This document shows, in pieces, positions 25,504-33,071 of a stretch of DNA of 37,497 nt; position 1 is the stretch's first letter, and each line of letters begins with the position of its first letter. A program made the position numbers and the translations under genes. This DNA is from Acidobacteriota bacterium (lineage in GTDB: Bacteria > Actinomycetota > AC-67), in assembly GCA_016208485.1 (NCBI GenBank), contig JACQXY010000051.1, positions 1-37,497 of the forward strand, in the 5' to 3' direction. The notes under the pieces are model-generated. The model saw nothing but the letters and a program-made list of their open reading frames with translations, did not search any database and was not told the DNA's origin.

Positions 25504-26642
25504 CGCGCTACGAGCTGTTCACGGCGGAGCACGAGGCCTTCCGCGCCTCCGTGCGCGCGTTCGTCGAGCGCGAGATCCTCCCGCACACCGAGGAGTGGGA
25601 GACGGCCGGCGACTTTCCGCGCTCGGTCTACGAGCGGTGCGGGGAGATGGGGCTGTTCGGCCTGAAGTACCCGGAGGAGTACGGCGGCTCGGGCCCCGAC
25701 GTCGTCGCCGACGCGGTCGCCACGGAGGAGCTGGCCGGTTGCGGCTCGGGCGGCATCGCGGCCGGCCTCGGCGCGCACAAGGACCTCGGTTCCTACTACG
25801 TCTACCGGTTCGGCAACGACGAGCAGCGCAAGCGCTGGCTGGTCCCGTCCGTGCGCGGAGAGATGATCGCCGCGCTCGGGGTGACCGAGCCGCACGCCGG
25901 CTCCGACGTCGCGGCGATCCGCACGCGCGCGACGCTCGACGGCGATCACTACGTGCTGAACGGGCAGAAGGCCTTCATCACCAACGGCTCCAAGGCCGAC
26001 TACGTCGTCGTGGCGGCGCGCACCGGGGGAGAGGGCTACGGCGGGATCTCGCTCATCGTCGTCGAGGCCGGCACGCCGGGGTTCACGACCAACCGCATGA
26101 AGACCGTCGGGTGGTGCACCTCCCACACCGCCGAGCTGTTCTTCGAGGACTGCCTCGTCCCCGCGACGAACCTCCTCGGCGAGCGCGACAAGGGCTTCGT
26201 CCACATCATGCAGAACTTCCAGTGGGAGCGGCTGATCATGGCGCTCGGCTCGGTGCGCGGCGCCGAGCGCACTCTCGATCTCGCCATGGAGTACGGCAAG
26301 CAGCGCCAGGCCTTCGGCCGCCCGCTCGCGAAGTTCCAGGTCTGGAAGCACCGCTTCGCCGACCTTGCGACCGAGATCGCCGCGGCGCGCGCGCTCACCT
26401 ATCACGCGCTCCGCAAGCACTGCGCCGGCGAGAGCGCCCTGCGCGAGGTCTCCATGGCGAAGTGGCTCGCGACCGAGCTGGGGTGGAGGGTGGCCGACGA
26501 GGCCCTCCAGATCCACGGCGGGTACGGCTACATGATGGAGTACCCGGTCCAGCGCGCCTGGCGCGACGCGCGCCTCGGCCCGATCGGCGGCGGCACGACC
26601 GAGATCATGAAGGAGATCATCGCGCGCACCTACGGTCTGTAG
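25500..26642 (+). CDS. Acyl-CoA dehydrogenase, second of the operon
   Basis: 380 residues starting at a TTG that overlaps the previous stop (TTGA), giving TRYELFTAEHEAFRASVRAF. FAD-binding motif ALGVTEPHAGSDVAAIRTRA, FITNGSKADYVVVAARTGG, and the C-terminal GGYGYMMEYPVQRAWRDARL with canonical catalytic Glu347. It is similar in sequence to the gene before it (shared QRAWRDARL and EIMREII/EIMKEII), so the pair probably arose by duplication. Differences at the catalytic position suggest different acyl substrates or a heteromeric enzyme. The ligase gene follows after 9 nt. Confidence 0.92.
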   Translation: MTRYELFTAEHEAFRASVRAFVEREILPHTEEWETAGDFPRSVYERCGEMGLFGLKYPEEYGGSGPDVVADAVATEELAGCGSGGIAAGLGAHKDLGSYYVYRFGNDEQRKRWLVPSVRGEMIAALGVTEPHAGSDVAAIRTRATLDGDHYVLNGQKAFITNGSKADYVVVAARTGGEGYGGISLIVVEAGTPGFTTNRMKTVGWCTSHTAELFFEDCLVPATNLLGERDKGFVHIMQNFQWERLIMALGSVRGAERTLDLAMEYGKQRQAFGRPLAKFQVWKHRFADLATEIAAARALTYHALRKHCAGESALREVSMAKWLATELGWRVADEALQIHGGYGYMMEYPVQRAWRDARLGPIGGGTTEIMKEIIARTYGL

Positions 26643-26651
26643 GGAGGGGCC

Positions 26652-28205
26652 ATGAACCTCGCGATTCTGGGTGAGCGCAACATCGAGCGCTTCGGCGAGT
26701 ACGTCAACCTCGTCTTCGAGGGGGGCGAGTTCACGAACGTCGCGCAGTACCGGGAGGGCGCGCGCTTCGCGACCGCGCTTCGGGATGCCGGCGTGCGGCC
26801 GGGCGACCGCGTCGGGGTGATGCTGCCGAACATCCCCGGGGTGGACCCGTGCTACGGCGCGATCCTGCGGATGGGCGGGATCGTGATGCCCATGGTGTTC
26901 CTGCTCGCCGTTCCCGAGATCCGCCACATCCTCGCCGACTCCGGCGCGACGGCGGTGATCACGAGCCCCGAGTTCTACCCCAACGTCAAGGCGGCGGCCG
27001 GCGGGCTCGATAGCCCGCCGAAGGTGATCGTGCTGGGCGACCCGGTCCCCGCCGATCCCGGCGTCCTCTCCTACGCCGAGCTGCTCGGAGGCGCCGACTC
27101 CGAGCACCCGATCGTGGATCGCGACGACTCCGAGATCGCCGTGATCATGTACACGAGCGGGACGACCGGCCGCCCGAAGGGCGTCACGCTGTCGCACGGC
27201 AACTTGCTGTTCAACGCCGAGAACACCGCGAAGATCGTGGACATCCGCGACGACGACTCCGCGATCATCTGCCTTCCGCTCGCGCACCTGTTCGGGCTCG
27301 GCGCCGCGATCCTCGGCAACCTGTTCAAGACCCGCGGGATCCTGCTCCGCTGGTTCACCGCCGAGGGGCTCTTCGATGCGATGAACACCCACCACGCGAA
27401 CTCGAGCGCGTTCGTCCCGACGATGGTCGCCTACATGCTCGGCCATCCCGGCTTCGACTCGGTGGACTGGTCGAGTCTCCGCTGGGCGATCGTTGCCGCG
27501 GCCCCGGTCCCGGTCGAGCTCGCCGACGAGTTCGAGAAGCGCACCGGCGCGCGGGTCCTGGAGGGCTACGGCCTCACCGAGACGTCTCCGACGGTGTCCC
27601 TCATGCGCGCCGACGAGCCGCGCCGGCCTGGTTCCTGCGGCCGTCCGGCCCCGGGGGTAGAGGTCACGATCCTGGACGACGAGGACCGGCCGCTCGCGGC
27701 CGGGGAGACGGGCGAGGTCTGCGTGCGCGGCCCGAACGTCATGAAGGGCTACTACAAGATGCCCGAGGCGACGGCCGAGGCGATGCGCTCCGGCTGGTTC
27801 CACACCGGCGACATGGGCCACCTCGATGAGGACGGCTATCTCTCCATCACCGAGCGCAAGAAGGACCTGATCATCCGCGGCGGCTTCAACATCTACCCGC
27901 GCGACGTCGAGGACGCGCTGTACGCCCATCCCTCAGTGCTCGAGGTCGGGGTGGTGGGCGTGCCCGACGTTGCGCTCGGCGAGGAGGTCAAGGCCTACGT
28001 GGTGCTCCGACCGGGCGCGGCGGCGACCGAGGACGAGCTGATGGTCTTCGCGCGCGAGCGCCTCGCCAAGTACAAGACGCCCAAGTCGGTGACGTTCCTG
28101 GACGCGCTGCCCAAGAACCCGGTCGGGAAGATCCTGAAACGGGATCTCCGCGACCTTGCCGGGCGCGAGGCCGGAGAGCAGGGACGCTCCGCCGGGGGGT
28201 CCTGA
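26652..28205 (+). CDS. Long-chain-type fatty acyl-CoA ligase (AMP-forming)
   Basis: 517 residues of the ANL superfamily. It activates a fatty acid with ATP and CoA. Motifs: the P-loop-like MYTSGTTGRPKGVTLSHGN (~168-186), YGLTETSPTVSLM, the hinge-associated GWFHTGDMGHLDEDGYLSI and ERKKDLIIRGGFNIYPRDVE, and the C-terminal catalytic lysine in PKNPVGKILKRDLR. ATG at 26652 has GGGAGGGG 4-11 nt upstream. It closes the operon of two acyl-CoA dehydrogenases, supplying their substrates. Chain length is not readable from sequence. Confidence 0.93.
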   Translation: MNLAILGERNIERFGEYVNLVFEGGEFTNVAQYREGARFATALRDAGVRPGDRVGVMLPNIPGVDPCYGAILRMGGIVMPMVFLLAVPEIRHILADSGATAVITSPEFYPNVKAAAGGLDSPPKVIVLGDPVPADPGVLSYAELLGGADSEHPIVDRDDSEIAVIMYTSGTTGRPKGVTLSHGNLLFNAENTAKIVDIRDDDSAIICLPLAHLFGLGAAILGNLFKTRGILLRWFTAEGLFDAMNTHHANSSAFVPTMVAYMLGHPGFDSVDWSSLRWAIVAAAPVPVELADEFEKRTGARVLEGYGLTETSPTVSLMRADEPRRPGSCGRPAPGVEVTILDDEDRPLAAGETGEVCVRGPNVMKGYYKMPEATAEAMRSGWFHTGDMGHLDEDGYLSITERKKDLIIRGGFNIYPRDVEDALYAHPSVLEVGVVGVPDVALGEEVKAYVVLRPGAAATEDELMVFARERLAKYKTPKSVTFLDALPKNPVGKILKRDLRDLAGREAGEQGRSAGGS

Positions 28206-28268
28206 GAGGGGTCCCCGCGCGGCGCCGGTCGTTCGGGAGCCGGGGTTCACTCTCGGGCGCGCGTCGGG

Positions 28269-28274
28269 TACCCT
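28269..28274 (+). promoter_or_regulatory. -10 box for leaderless rsiG transcript
   Basis: TACCCT ends 6 nt before the ATG at 28281; no ribosome-binding site is present, which fits a leaderless transcript. Confidence 0.4.
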
Positions 28275-28280
28275 CATGGC

Positions 28281-28835
28281 ATGAGCGTCAAGGGCGGCGG
28301 ACCGAGCGGCGGGCGGCGGCGGATCGACCGGATCCTGGCGCCGGAGTTCCTGGACGGCCTCGGCGGCATCTCCCTGCCGGACCTGCGCTCGAAGCGCACC
28401 GAATGCGTCGAGGAGGAAACCCTCCTTTCCTACGAACGCCGGCTCTTGCAGGGTCGCCTGGACATCCTCGAAGCGGAGCTGCGCCGGCGCTCCGGCGAGG
28501 AGACCGGTTCGATCGTGGAGCGCCTCGCCGAGATTCTCGCGGACGAGCCCCGGCCGAGCCGGGGCGCCTTTCCCCAAGCGGTTGCGCTGCCTTCTTTCGA
28601 CAACCCCCGCCGGCGCGTCGAGAAGCTCGTCTCCGACGATACCTTGGCGAGCCTTCCGGAACTGCCCGACGACCGGGTCCGGGAGATCGTCGAGGCCCTG
28701 CGGTCCGCCGAACAGGCGGTTTCCGAGCAGCGGCGAGAGGTCCAGCGCGTGCTCGACGAGGTGACCGGCGAGGTCGGTCGGCGGTACAAGACCGGCGAAG
28801 CCGACCCCACGGACGTCCTTTCCACCGGCCGGTAG
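28281..28835 (+). CDS. rsiG: RsiG-type anti-sigma factor with two c-di-GMP-binding motifs
   Basis: 184 residues, largely helical. It contains the RsiG signature E-x3-S-x2-R-x3-Q-x3-D twice. The first copy uses E46, S50, R53, Q57 and D61; the second uses E144, S148, R151, Q155 and D159. In Streptomyces venezuelae, RsiG carries both motifs on antiparallel helices and binds c-di-GMP, which lets it sequester the sigma factor WhiG; a Rubrobacter homologue has one motif and dimerises. Both exact motifs here predict the two-motif, c-di-GMP-dependent form. The linker 62-143 is variable and the N-terminus is basic and Gly-rich. An HD-GYP phosphodiesterase follows. No whiG-like sigma gene is in the window, so the target must lie elsewhere. 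Confidence 0.82.
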   Translation: MSVKGGGPSGGRRRIDRILAPEFLDGLGGISLPDLRSKRTECVEEETLLSYERRLLQGRLDILEAELRRRSGEETGSIVERLAEILADEPRPSRGAFPQAVALPSFDNPRRRVEKLVSDDTLASLPELPDDRVREIVEALRSAEQAVSEQRREVQRVLDEVTGEVGRRYKTGEADPTDVLSTGR

Positions 28836-28952
28836 GCGCTACCCGAGGCCCCTTCCCGGGGGCTAGATGAGACCGCCCGCGTTTGCTATGGCGCCGAGCC
28901 GCGCCGCCGCATACAACCAAGGTGAGGCACCGCAACCGAGTCGCGTAGGAAG

Positions 28953-29774
28953 GTGAGTCAGGTGCAGCAGGTGGCCGAGCCGCTCGAGTCGTTCGTTCGC
29001 GAGATGGTCATCTTCCCCTCACGGACCGACGACGACACCCCGATCGCGGGTTTCCGGGAGCAGCTCTTCGCCGTGGCACGGGACCTGAACCGGATCTATC
29101 ACGAGGAGCGCTCCCGCCTCCAGGAGATGGAGAAGGGTCTGCACATGCTCGAGGACTCCTATCTCGCGACCGTGCGGATCCTCGGGTTCATCGTCCACGC
29201 CGCCGATGCCCACACCAGGTCCCATCTCGATCGGGCGCACGACTATGCCGTCGCGCTGGCGCGGCGGGTCGCGCCGGATCTCGCCGACGACCCGATCCTG
29301 CAGTACGGGTCGCTCCTGCACGACATCGGCAAGCTCGGCGTCCCGGAGAAGGTGCTGGCGAAGGCCGGCCCCCTCACCGCCGATGAGTGGGAGATGATGC
29401 GCCGCCACCCGTCCCTCGGCGGCCAGCTCCTGCGGCCGGCGCGGTTCCTGGCGGCGGCCGCCCCGGTGGTGGAGGCGCACCACGAGCGGTGGGACGGCGC
29501 CGGGTATCCGCGCGGCCTCAAGGGCGATCAGATCCCGCTCGCAGCCCGCATCTTCTCGGTCGCCGACGCGTTCGACGCCATGACCACGAACCGGCCCTAC
29601 CGGGAGGCCCGGCCTCTCGAGGGGGCGGTGACCGAGATCTCCCTCGAGGCCGGCAAGCAGTTCGACCCGGTTGTCGCGGAGACCTTTGTGCGCCTGTACC
29701 AGGAGGGGGAGATCGAGAAGCTCGACCGCCACGAGCTGGACGAGGCCGCCAGCGACGTCGATTCGTACTTCTGA
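28953..29774 (+). CDS. HD-GYP domain protein, probable c-di-GMP phosphodiesterase
   Basis: 273 residues. A helical N-terminus (~30-90, with EERSRLQEMEKGLHMLEDSY) precedes an HD-GYP domain from ~75. Metal and signature residues are intact: the HD pair H123-D124 in LLHDIGKLGVP, the RRHP at ~150, and HHERWDGAGYPRGLKG with GYP at 184-186; DAFDAMTTNRPYR follows. HD-GYP enzymes cut c-di-GMP to pGpG or GMP. It starts at a GTG (28953) with GTAGGAAG upstream. Location 117 nt after rsiG places an enzyme that removes c-di-GMP beside the c-di-GMP-dependent anti-sigma factor, so it probably sets the signal RsiG reads (inference). A GC hairpin (28848-28863) lies between the genes. Confidence 0.88.
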   Translation: MSQVQQVAEPLESFVREMVIFPSRTDDDTPIAGFREQLFAVARDLNRIYHEERSRLQEMEKGLHMLEDSYLATVRILGFIVHAADAHTRSHLDRAHDYAVALARRVAPDLADDPILQYGSLLHDIGKLGVPEKVLAKAGPLTADEWEMMRRHPSLGGQLLRPARFLAAAAPVVEAHHERWDGAGYPRGLKGDQIPLAARIFSVADAFDAMTTNRPYREARPLEGAVTEISLEAGKQFDPVVAETFVRLYQEGEIEKLDRHELDEAASDVDSYF

Positions 29775-29779
29775 TCGGA

Positions 29780-29785
29780 TACGAT
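29780..29785 (+). promoter_or_regulatory. -10 box for leaderless asparaginase transcript
   Basis: TACGAT ends 7 nt before the ATG at 29793, with no ribosome-binding site between. Confidence 0.4.
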
Positions 29786-29792
29786 CGGCCCG

Positions 29793-30746
29793 ATGCTCGA
29801 GCCGGTCGATCCGTTCGTGGTTGAGGTCGTCCGATCCGGCGTGATCGAGAGCGTTCACCTCGTCGATGTGGCCGTGGTCGACGAGCGCGGCGATCTCTCG
29901 GCCGCGGCCGGGGAGCCGGACGTCGTCGCGGCTTTCCGCTCCTCGGCGAAGCCGGTCCAGGCCGCCGTCTGCCTGGAGGAGGGCTGGAAGCCGCCGGGGG
30001 AGCCCGAGCTCGCGGTCGCCTGCGGGTCGCACAGCGGCGAGCCGGTGCACGTCGCGGCTGTTCGTTCGACGCTCGCGGCGGCCGGCCTCGGGGAAGGCGC
30101 GCTCCGGTGTCCCCCAGCGCTCCCCTTCGAGGAGGATGCGGCGCTCGCCGCGGCGCGCGCCGGCGGCCCCGCGCGCACGTATCACAACTGCTCGGGCAAG
30201 CATGCCGCGATGCTCGGCGCCTGCGCGGCGCGGGGGTGGGCGCTCGCCTCCTATCTCGATCCCGACTCGCCGCTGCAGAGCTCGATCCTGGCGCGGGTCG
30301 AATCCCTTCTCGGCGCGCGTCCCACGGTGGGCGTGGACGGGTGCGGCGCCCCGACGTTCGCGGCGCCGCTGCGCCTTCTCGCGCGCGCCTTCGGCGAGGG
30401 GACGGCGACGGGCGCCGGCCGTCGCGCCGCCGCGGCGATGCGCGCCCACCCCTTCATGGTCGCCGGCTCCGGTCGCTCGTGCACCGCCCTCATGGAGGGG
30501 GCGAAGGGTCTCGTGGTCAAGGCGGGAGCGGAGGGGATCGCTTGCGCGGCGTTCCCCGGAGGGGCCCTCGCCCTGAAGGTCCGCGACGGCGCCGGCCGCG
30601 CGCGGGACCCCGTGCTCGTCCGGGTTCTCGAGGACCTAGGGGCGCTCTCTTCCCTCGCCGGTCTGGAAGCCTTTGCCAGCCCGGCGGTCGCAGGGGGGGG
30701 ACGGCCGGTGGGGGAGCTGCGCGCGCGAGGCCGCCTGGCTCGATAG
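29793..30746 (+). CDS. L-asparaginase of the Rhizobium etli ReAV type (COG4448)
   Basis: 317 residues. This family is unrelated to the E. coli asparaginases and uses a serine/lysine mechanism with a metal bound by two Cys and a Lys. The key residues fit ReAV: S50-x-x-K53 in FRSSAKPVQAAV, the Cys133/Lys136 pair in HNCSGKHAAM, and Cys184 in VDGCGAPTFA. ACGSHSGEPVHVAAV (~76-90) is also typical. It hydrolyses asparagine to aspartate and ammonia in the cytoplasm. Regulation is likely constitutive or nitrogen-related; only the leaderless -10 box is visible. Length is near the family norm. Confidence 0.85.
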   Translation: MLEPVDPFVVEVVRSGVIESVHLVDVAVVDERGDLSAAAGEPDVVAAFRSSAKPVQAAVCLEEGWKPPGEPELAVACGSHSGEPVHVAAVRSTLAAAGLGEGALRCPPALPFEEDAALAAARAGGPARTYHNCSGKHAAMLGACAARGWALASYLDPDSPLQSSILARVESLLGARPTVGVDGCGAPTFAAPLRLLARAFGEGTATGAGRRAAAAMRAHPFMVAGSGRSCTALMEGAKGLVVKAGAEGIACAAFPGGALALKVRDGAGRARDPVLVRVLEDLGALSSLAGLEAFASPAVAGGGRPVGELRARGRLAR

Positions 30747-30868
30747 AGGTGCCTTCAAGGGCGCCGTTCGCCCCACGCTCGTCGGCGCGGGCCCTTCCAC
30801 CCGGCCACCCGGTCACCCGGGTCCGCGCGCCCCGGCGAACTCGACCCGCCGGCCCGCGCTTGCGGGAT

Positions 30869-30897
30869 TTGCAGGCATCGCTTGCAAGTGTTATACA
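30869..30897 (+). promoter_or_regulatory. Promoter with CTTGCAA repeat, XRE gene
   Basis: TTGCAG (30869-30874), 17 nt, TATACA (30892-30897). The region carries the imperfect inverted repeat TTGCAAGTGTTATACAA around the -10 box and a second TTGCA nearby, so autorepression by the XRE protein is plausible. Confidence 0.45.
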
Positions 30898-30935
30898 AGA
30901 CTCGCAGGGCAGGCCCGGCGAGCGAGGAGCGACCG

Positions 30936-31406
30936 GTGAAGGTCCGAGAGCTTGGCAGGTTCATTCGGGAGCAGCGCCGCACCGCGCGCCTCTCGCTCCG
31001 CAAGCTCTCGAGCATGGCGGGCGTCTCCAACCCCTACCTTTCCCAGATCGAGCGCGGGCTGCGCCGCCCGTCGGCCGAGATCCTGCAGGCCATCGCGAAG
31101 GCGCTCCGCATCTCGGCGGAGACGCTCTACGTGAAGGCCGGGATCCTCGAGGAGCGCGGCGACTTGGATCTCGAGAGCGCGATCCTCGCCGATCCCACGA
31201 TCGCGGAGAAGCAGAAGCAGGTCCTGATCGAGATCTACCAGAGCTTCAAGCACGAGACGGTGCAGGCCCGAAAGGGGCGTCGCCCGTCGAGACCCGGCGA
31301 GAACGGCAAGGCCTCCGGCGGCAAGGCGCAGAGCCCGAACGGCTCGGCGCGCCCCGGCGCGGCCCGCGCCGCGAAGAGCAGCCGCAAGTCGCTCGAGGTG
31401 AAGTGA
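30936..31406 (+). CDS. XRE-family transcriptional regulator (Rv0474-like)
   Basis: 156 residues. Residues 1-70 form a Cro/C1-type helix-turn-helix: LGRFIREQRRTARLSLRKLS, then MAGVSNPYLSQIERGLRRPS and AEILQAIAKALRISAETLYV. The tail is Lys/Arg/Gly-rich and disordered (RKGRRPSRPGENGKASGGKA), perhaps for non-specific DNA contact. I chose the GTG at 30936 (GAGGAG ~7 nt upstream); upstream codons in the frame overlap the promoter. In mycobacteria a similar regulator (Rv0474) sits directly before hbhA, and the same order occurs here, so it likely controls the next gene. Confidence 0.85.
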   Translation: MKVRELGRFIREQRRTARLSLRKLSSMAGVSNPYLSQIERGLRRPSAEILQAIAKALRISAETLYVKAGILEERGDLDLESAILADPTIAEKQKQVLIEIYQSFKHETVQARKGRRPSRPGENGKASGGKAQSPNGSARPGAARAAKSSRKSLEVK

Positions 31407-31516
31407 CGTGAAAGCCCGGCGGGAGGACGGAGATCGCAGGCTCCCAGCAGCCCTCACCCGGCTCCCCTTCGTTCTCCCGCCTCAAACTTCTTTTCGCTCG
31501 GAGGGGAGGTGACAAG

Positions 31517-31963
31517 ATGAGCACTGCCAGGAAAGCCGCGTACCTCGCCCTCGGCGCCGGCGCCTCGGCCGCAGAGTCGGTTCGAGGACTGCAGAAGCGC
31601 GTGATCGATCTCTCCGGCGAAGTGGCGTCCCGGGCCGGTGGGCTCAGGGACCTGAGGGGCAAGACGATCGCCATCGACCCGAAGAGCGTACGTGAGCTCA
31701 TCGAGAAGTCGGCGACTCGCGCGCGCGCCGCGACGGCGAGCGCCCGGGAGCGGTCCGTGGAGGCCTGTACCCGGTTCGAGAAGCGCGGCGAGCAGCTCGC
31801 CAAGCGGATCGAGCGGTCGATGCCGACCAAGCGGGCCGCCGAGGAGACGAAGAAGGCCCGCTCGCGCGTGAAGTCGGCCGCGAAGCAGGTCAAGCGGGCC
31901 GTGGAAGCGGATGTGGACGCGGCGAAGGCCGCAGTCGAGACGGCGGTCGAGCAGACCGGCTGA
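31517..31963 (+). CDS. Lys/Ala-rich coiled-coil protein, HbhA-like
   Basis: 148 residues. A short hydrophobic N-terminus (RKAAYLALGAGASAAESVRG) is followed by a long amphipathic helix with regular Lys/Arg and Ala (IEKSATRARAATASARERSV, then KKARSRVKSAAKQVKRAVEA). It resembles mycobacterial heparin-binding hemagglutinin, which binds sulfated glycans and also associates with membranes or intracellular lipid inclusions; phasin-like proteins are the alternative reading. A strong site (GGAGGTGAC) precedes the ATG. It lies 110 nt after the XRE gene, in the same order as Rv0474-Rv0475. The order strengthens the call; sequence alone is low-complexity. Confidence 0.65.
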   Translation: MSTARKAAYLALGAGASAAESVRGLQKRVIDLSGEVASRAGGLRDLRGKTIAIDPKSVRELIEKSATRARAATASARERSVEACTRFEKRGEQLAKRIERSMPTKRAAEETKKARSRVKSAAKQVKRAVEADVDAAKAAVETAVEQTG

Positions 31964-31980
31964 CGGCCTCGCATAGGCTC

Positions 31981-32007
31981 GAGAGCCCGGCGCTATGCCG
32001 GGCTCTC
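31981..32007 (+). terminator. Strong GC hairpin after the HbhA-like gene
   Basis: GAGAGCCCGGC (31981-31991), a 5-nt loop, and GCCGGGCTCTC (31997-32007) form a perfect 11-bp stem 18 nt after the stop. There is no U-run, so it is a terminator of the actinobacterial kind or a transcript-stabilising hairpin. Confidence 0.6.
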
Positions 32008-32030
32008 GTCGTGTACTCTGGCCTCCACCC

Positions 32031-33071
32031 ATGGATGTGGCCGTCCACGAGCATCCCCGCGCGCTCGCGGAGCGCGCGGACGAGTGGCGGGCGCTCGCGG
32101 TCGAGGATCCCGCGGCGACGGTCTTTCACCTCCCGGAGTATGCGGGGGTGTGGTGGTCGGAGCTGGCCGGCCGGCGCTTCGTACGCCTGGTGGAGATGCG
32201 CGAGCGCGGCGCGCTCGCCGGGATCGCCGCGCTCAGCCTGGACCCGGACGGGATCCTGCGCTTCTTCGGCGACCTCGAGACCGCGGACTACCTGGGCCCG
32301 GTGAGCCGCCTCTCGGATCGGGACGCCGTGGCCGAGGCCCTGGTCGAGACGGCGCTGCGCGCCGACGGCTGGAGCGTGTGGGAGATGCACGGCCTCGCCG
32401 AGAATTCGGGATGGGCGGAGCCGCTGGCGCGCGCGGCGAAGGCGCTCGGGCTCGAGGTCGAAGGGCGGCAGCAGGACGTCTGCCCGCGGATCCGGCTCGA
32501 GGGAACCTACGAGCAGTACCTGGCCTCGCTGCCCGGAAAGCCGCGCCACGAGATCCGGAGGAAGGCGCGGCGGCTCGCCGCCGCCGGTCCGTGGCGCGTG
32601 CGGGCGGCCGTCCCGGAGACCCTGGACTCCGACCTCGAGCGCTTCTTCGCGATGCACAGGTCGTCGGCCGGACCGAAGGGGAAGTTTCTGCACGAGGGCA
32701 TGGCGTCCTTCTTCACCGGGCTCGCCGCGTCGGTCCAGAACTTCGGCCGCCTGCGCCTGCATTTCCTCGACCTCGGCGGCGAGACGGTCGCCGGGACGTT
32801 CGCGTTCTCGTGGCGGGGCACGTGGAGCGTGTACAACTCGGCCTACGACCATGCCCGCCGCGACCTGGCGCCCGGGATGGTCCTCGTTGCCGAGACGATC
32901 CGGATCGCGACCGAGGAAGGATGCCGGGTCTTCGATCTCCTCCGTGGCAGCGAGGCGTACAAGTACCGTTTCGGGGCATGCGACGGCGCGCTGGTGCAGC
33001 TCACGGCTTGCCGGGGGAACAACGTCGGGAGGCCGGGCGTTCGGGAGTCGAGGAGGTACACGAGTCCTTGA
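32031..33071 (+). CDS. FemAB/BioF2-like GNAT-fold acyltransferase
   Basis: 346 residues of the CelD/BcsL (BioF2) group of GNAT-fold proteins. Diagnostic segments are the N-terminal VFHLPEYAGVWWSELAGRRF, then GKPRHEIRRKARRLAAAGPW, and the C-terminal SVYNSAYDHARRDLAPGMVL and VFDLLRGSEAYKYRFGACDG. This group transfers acyl or aminoacyl groups to sugars, peptidoglycan or polysaccharides; the actual substrate is not readable. TACTCT at 32014-32019 is a -10 box 11 nt before the ATG. The stop overlaps the glycosyltransferase start (TTGA), so it is coupled to the MshA-like/deacetylase pair and probably acts on the same product. Confidence 0.8.
   Translation: MDVAVHEHPRALAERADEWRALAVEDPAATVFHLPEYAGVWWSELAGRRFVRLVEMRERGALAGIAALSLDPDGILRFFGDLETADYLGPVSRLSDRDAVAEALVETALRADGWSVWEMHGLAENSGWAEPLARAAKALGLEVEGRQQDVCPRIRLEGTYEQYLASLPGKPRHEIRRKARRLAAAGPWRVRAAVPETLDSDLERFFAMHRSSAGPKGKFLHEGMASFFTGLAASVQNFGRLRLHFLDLGGETVAGTFAFSWRGTWSVYNSAYDHARRDLAPGMVLVAETIRIATEEGCRVFDLLRGSEAYKYRFGACDGALVQLTACRGNNVGRPGVRESRRYTSP

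Noticed and set aside
25389..27929. A 846-codon minus-strand frame
   Set aside because: It lies opposite the acyl-CoA dehydrogenase and ligase genes, which have full family motifs. Its composition is typical of antisense high-GC shadow frames.
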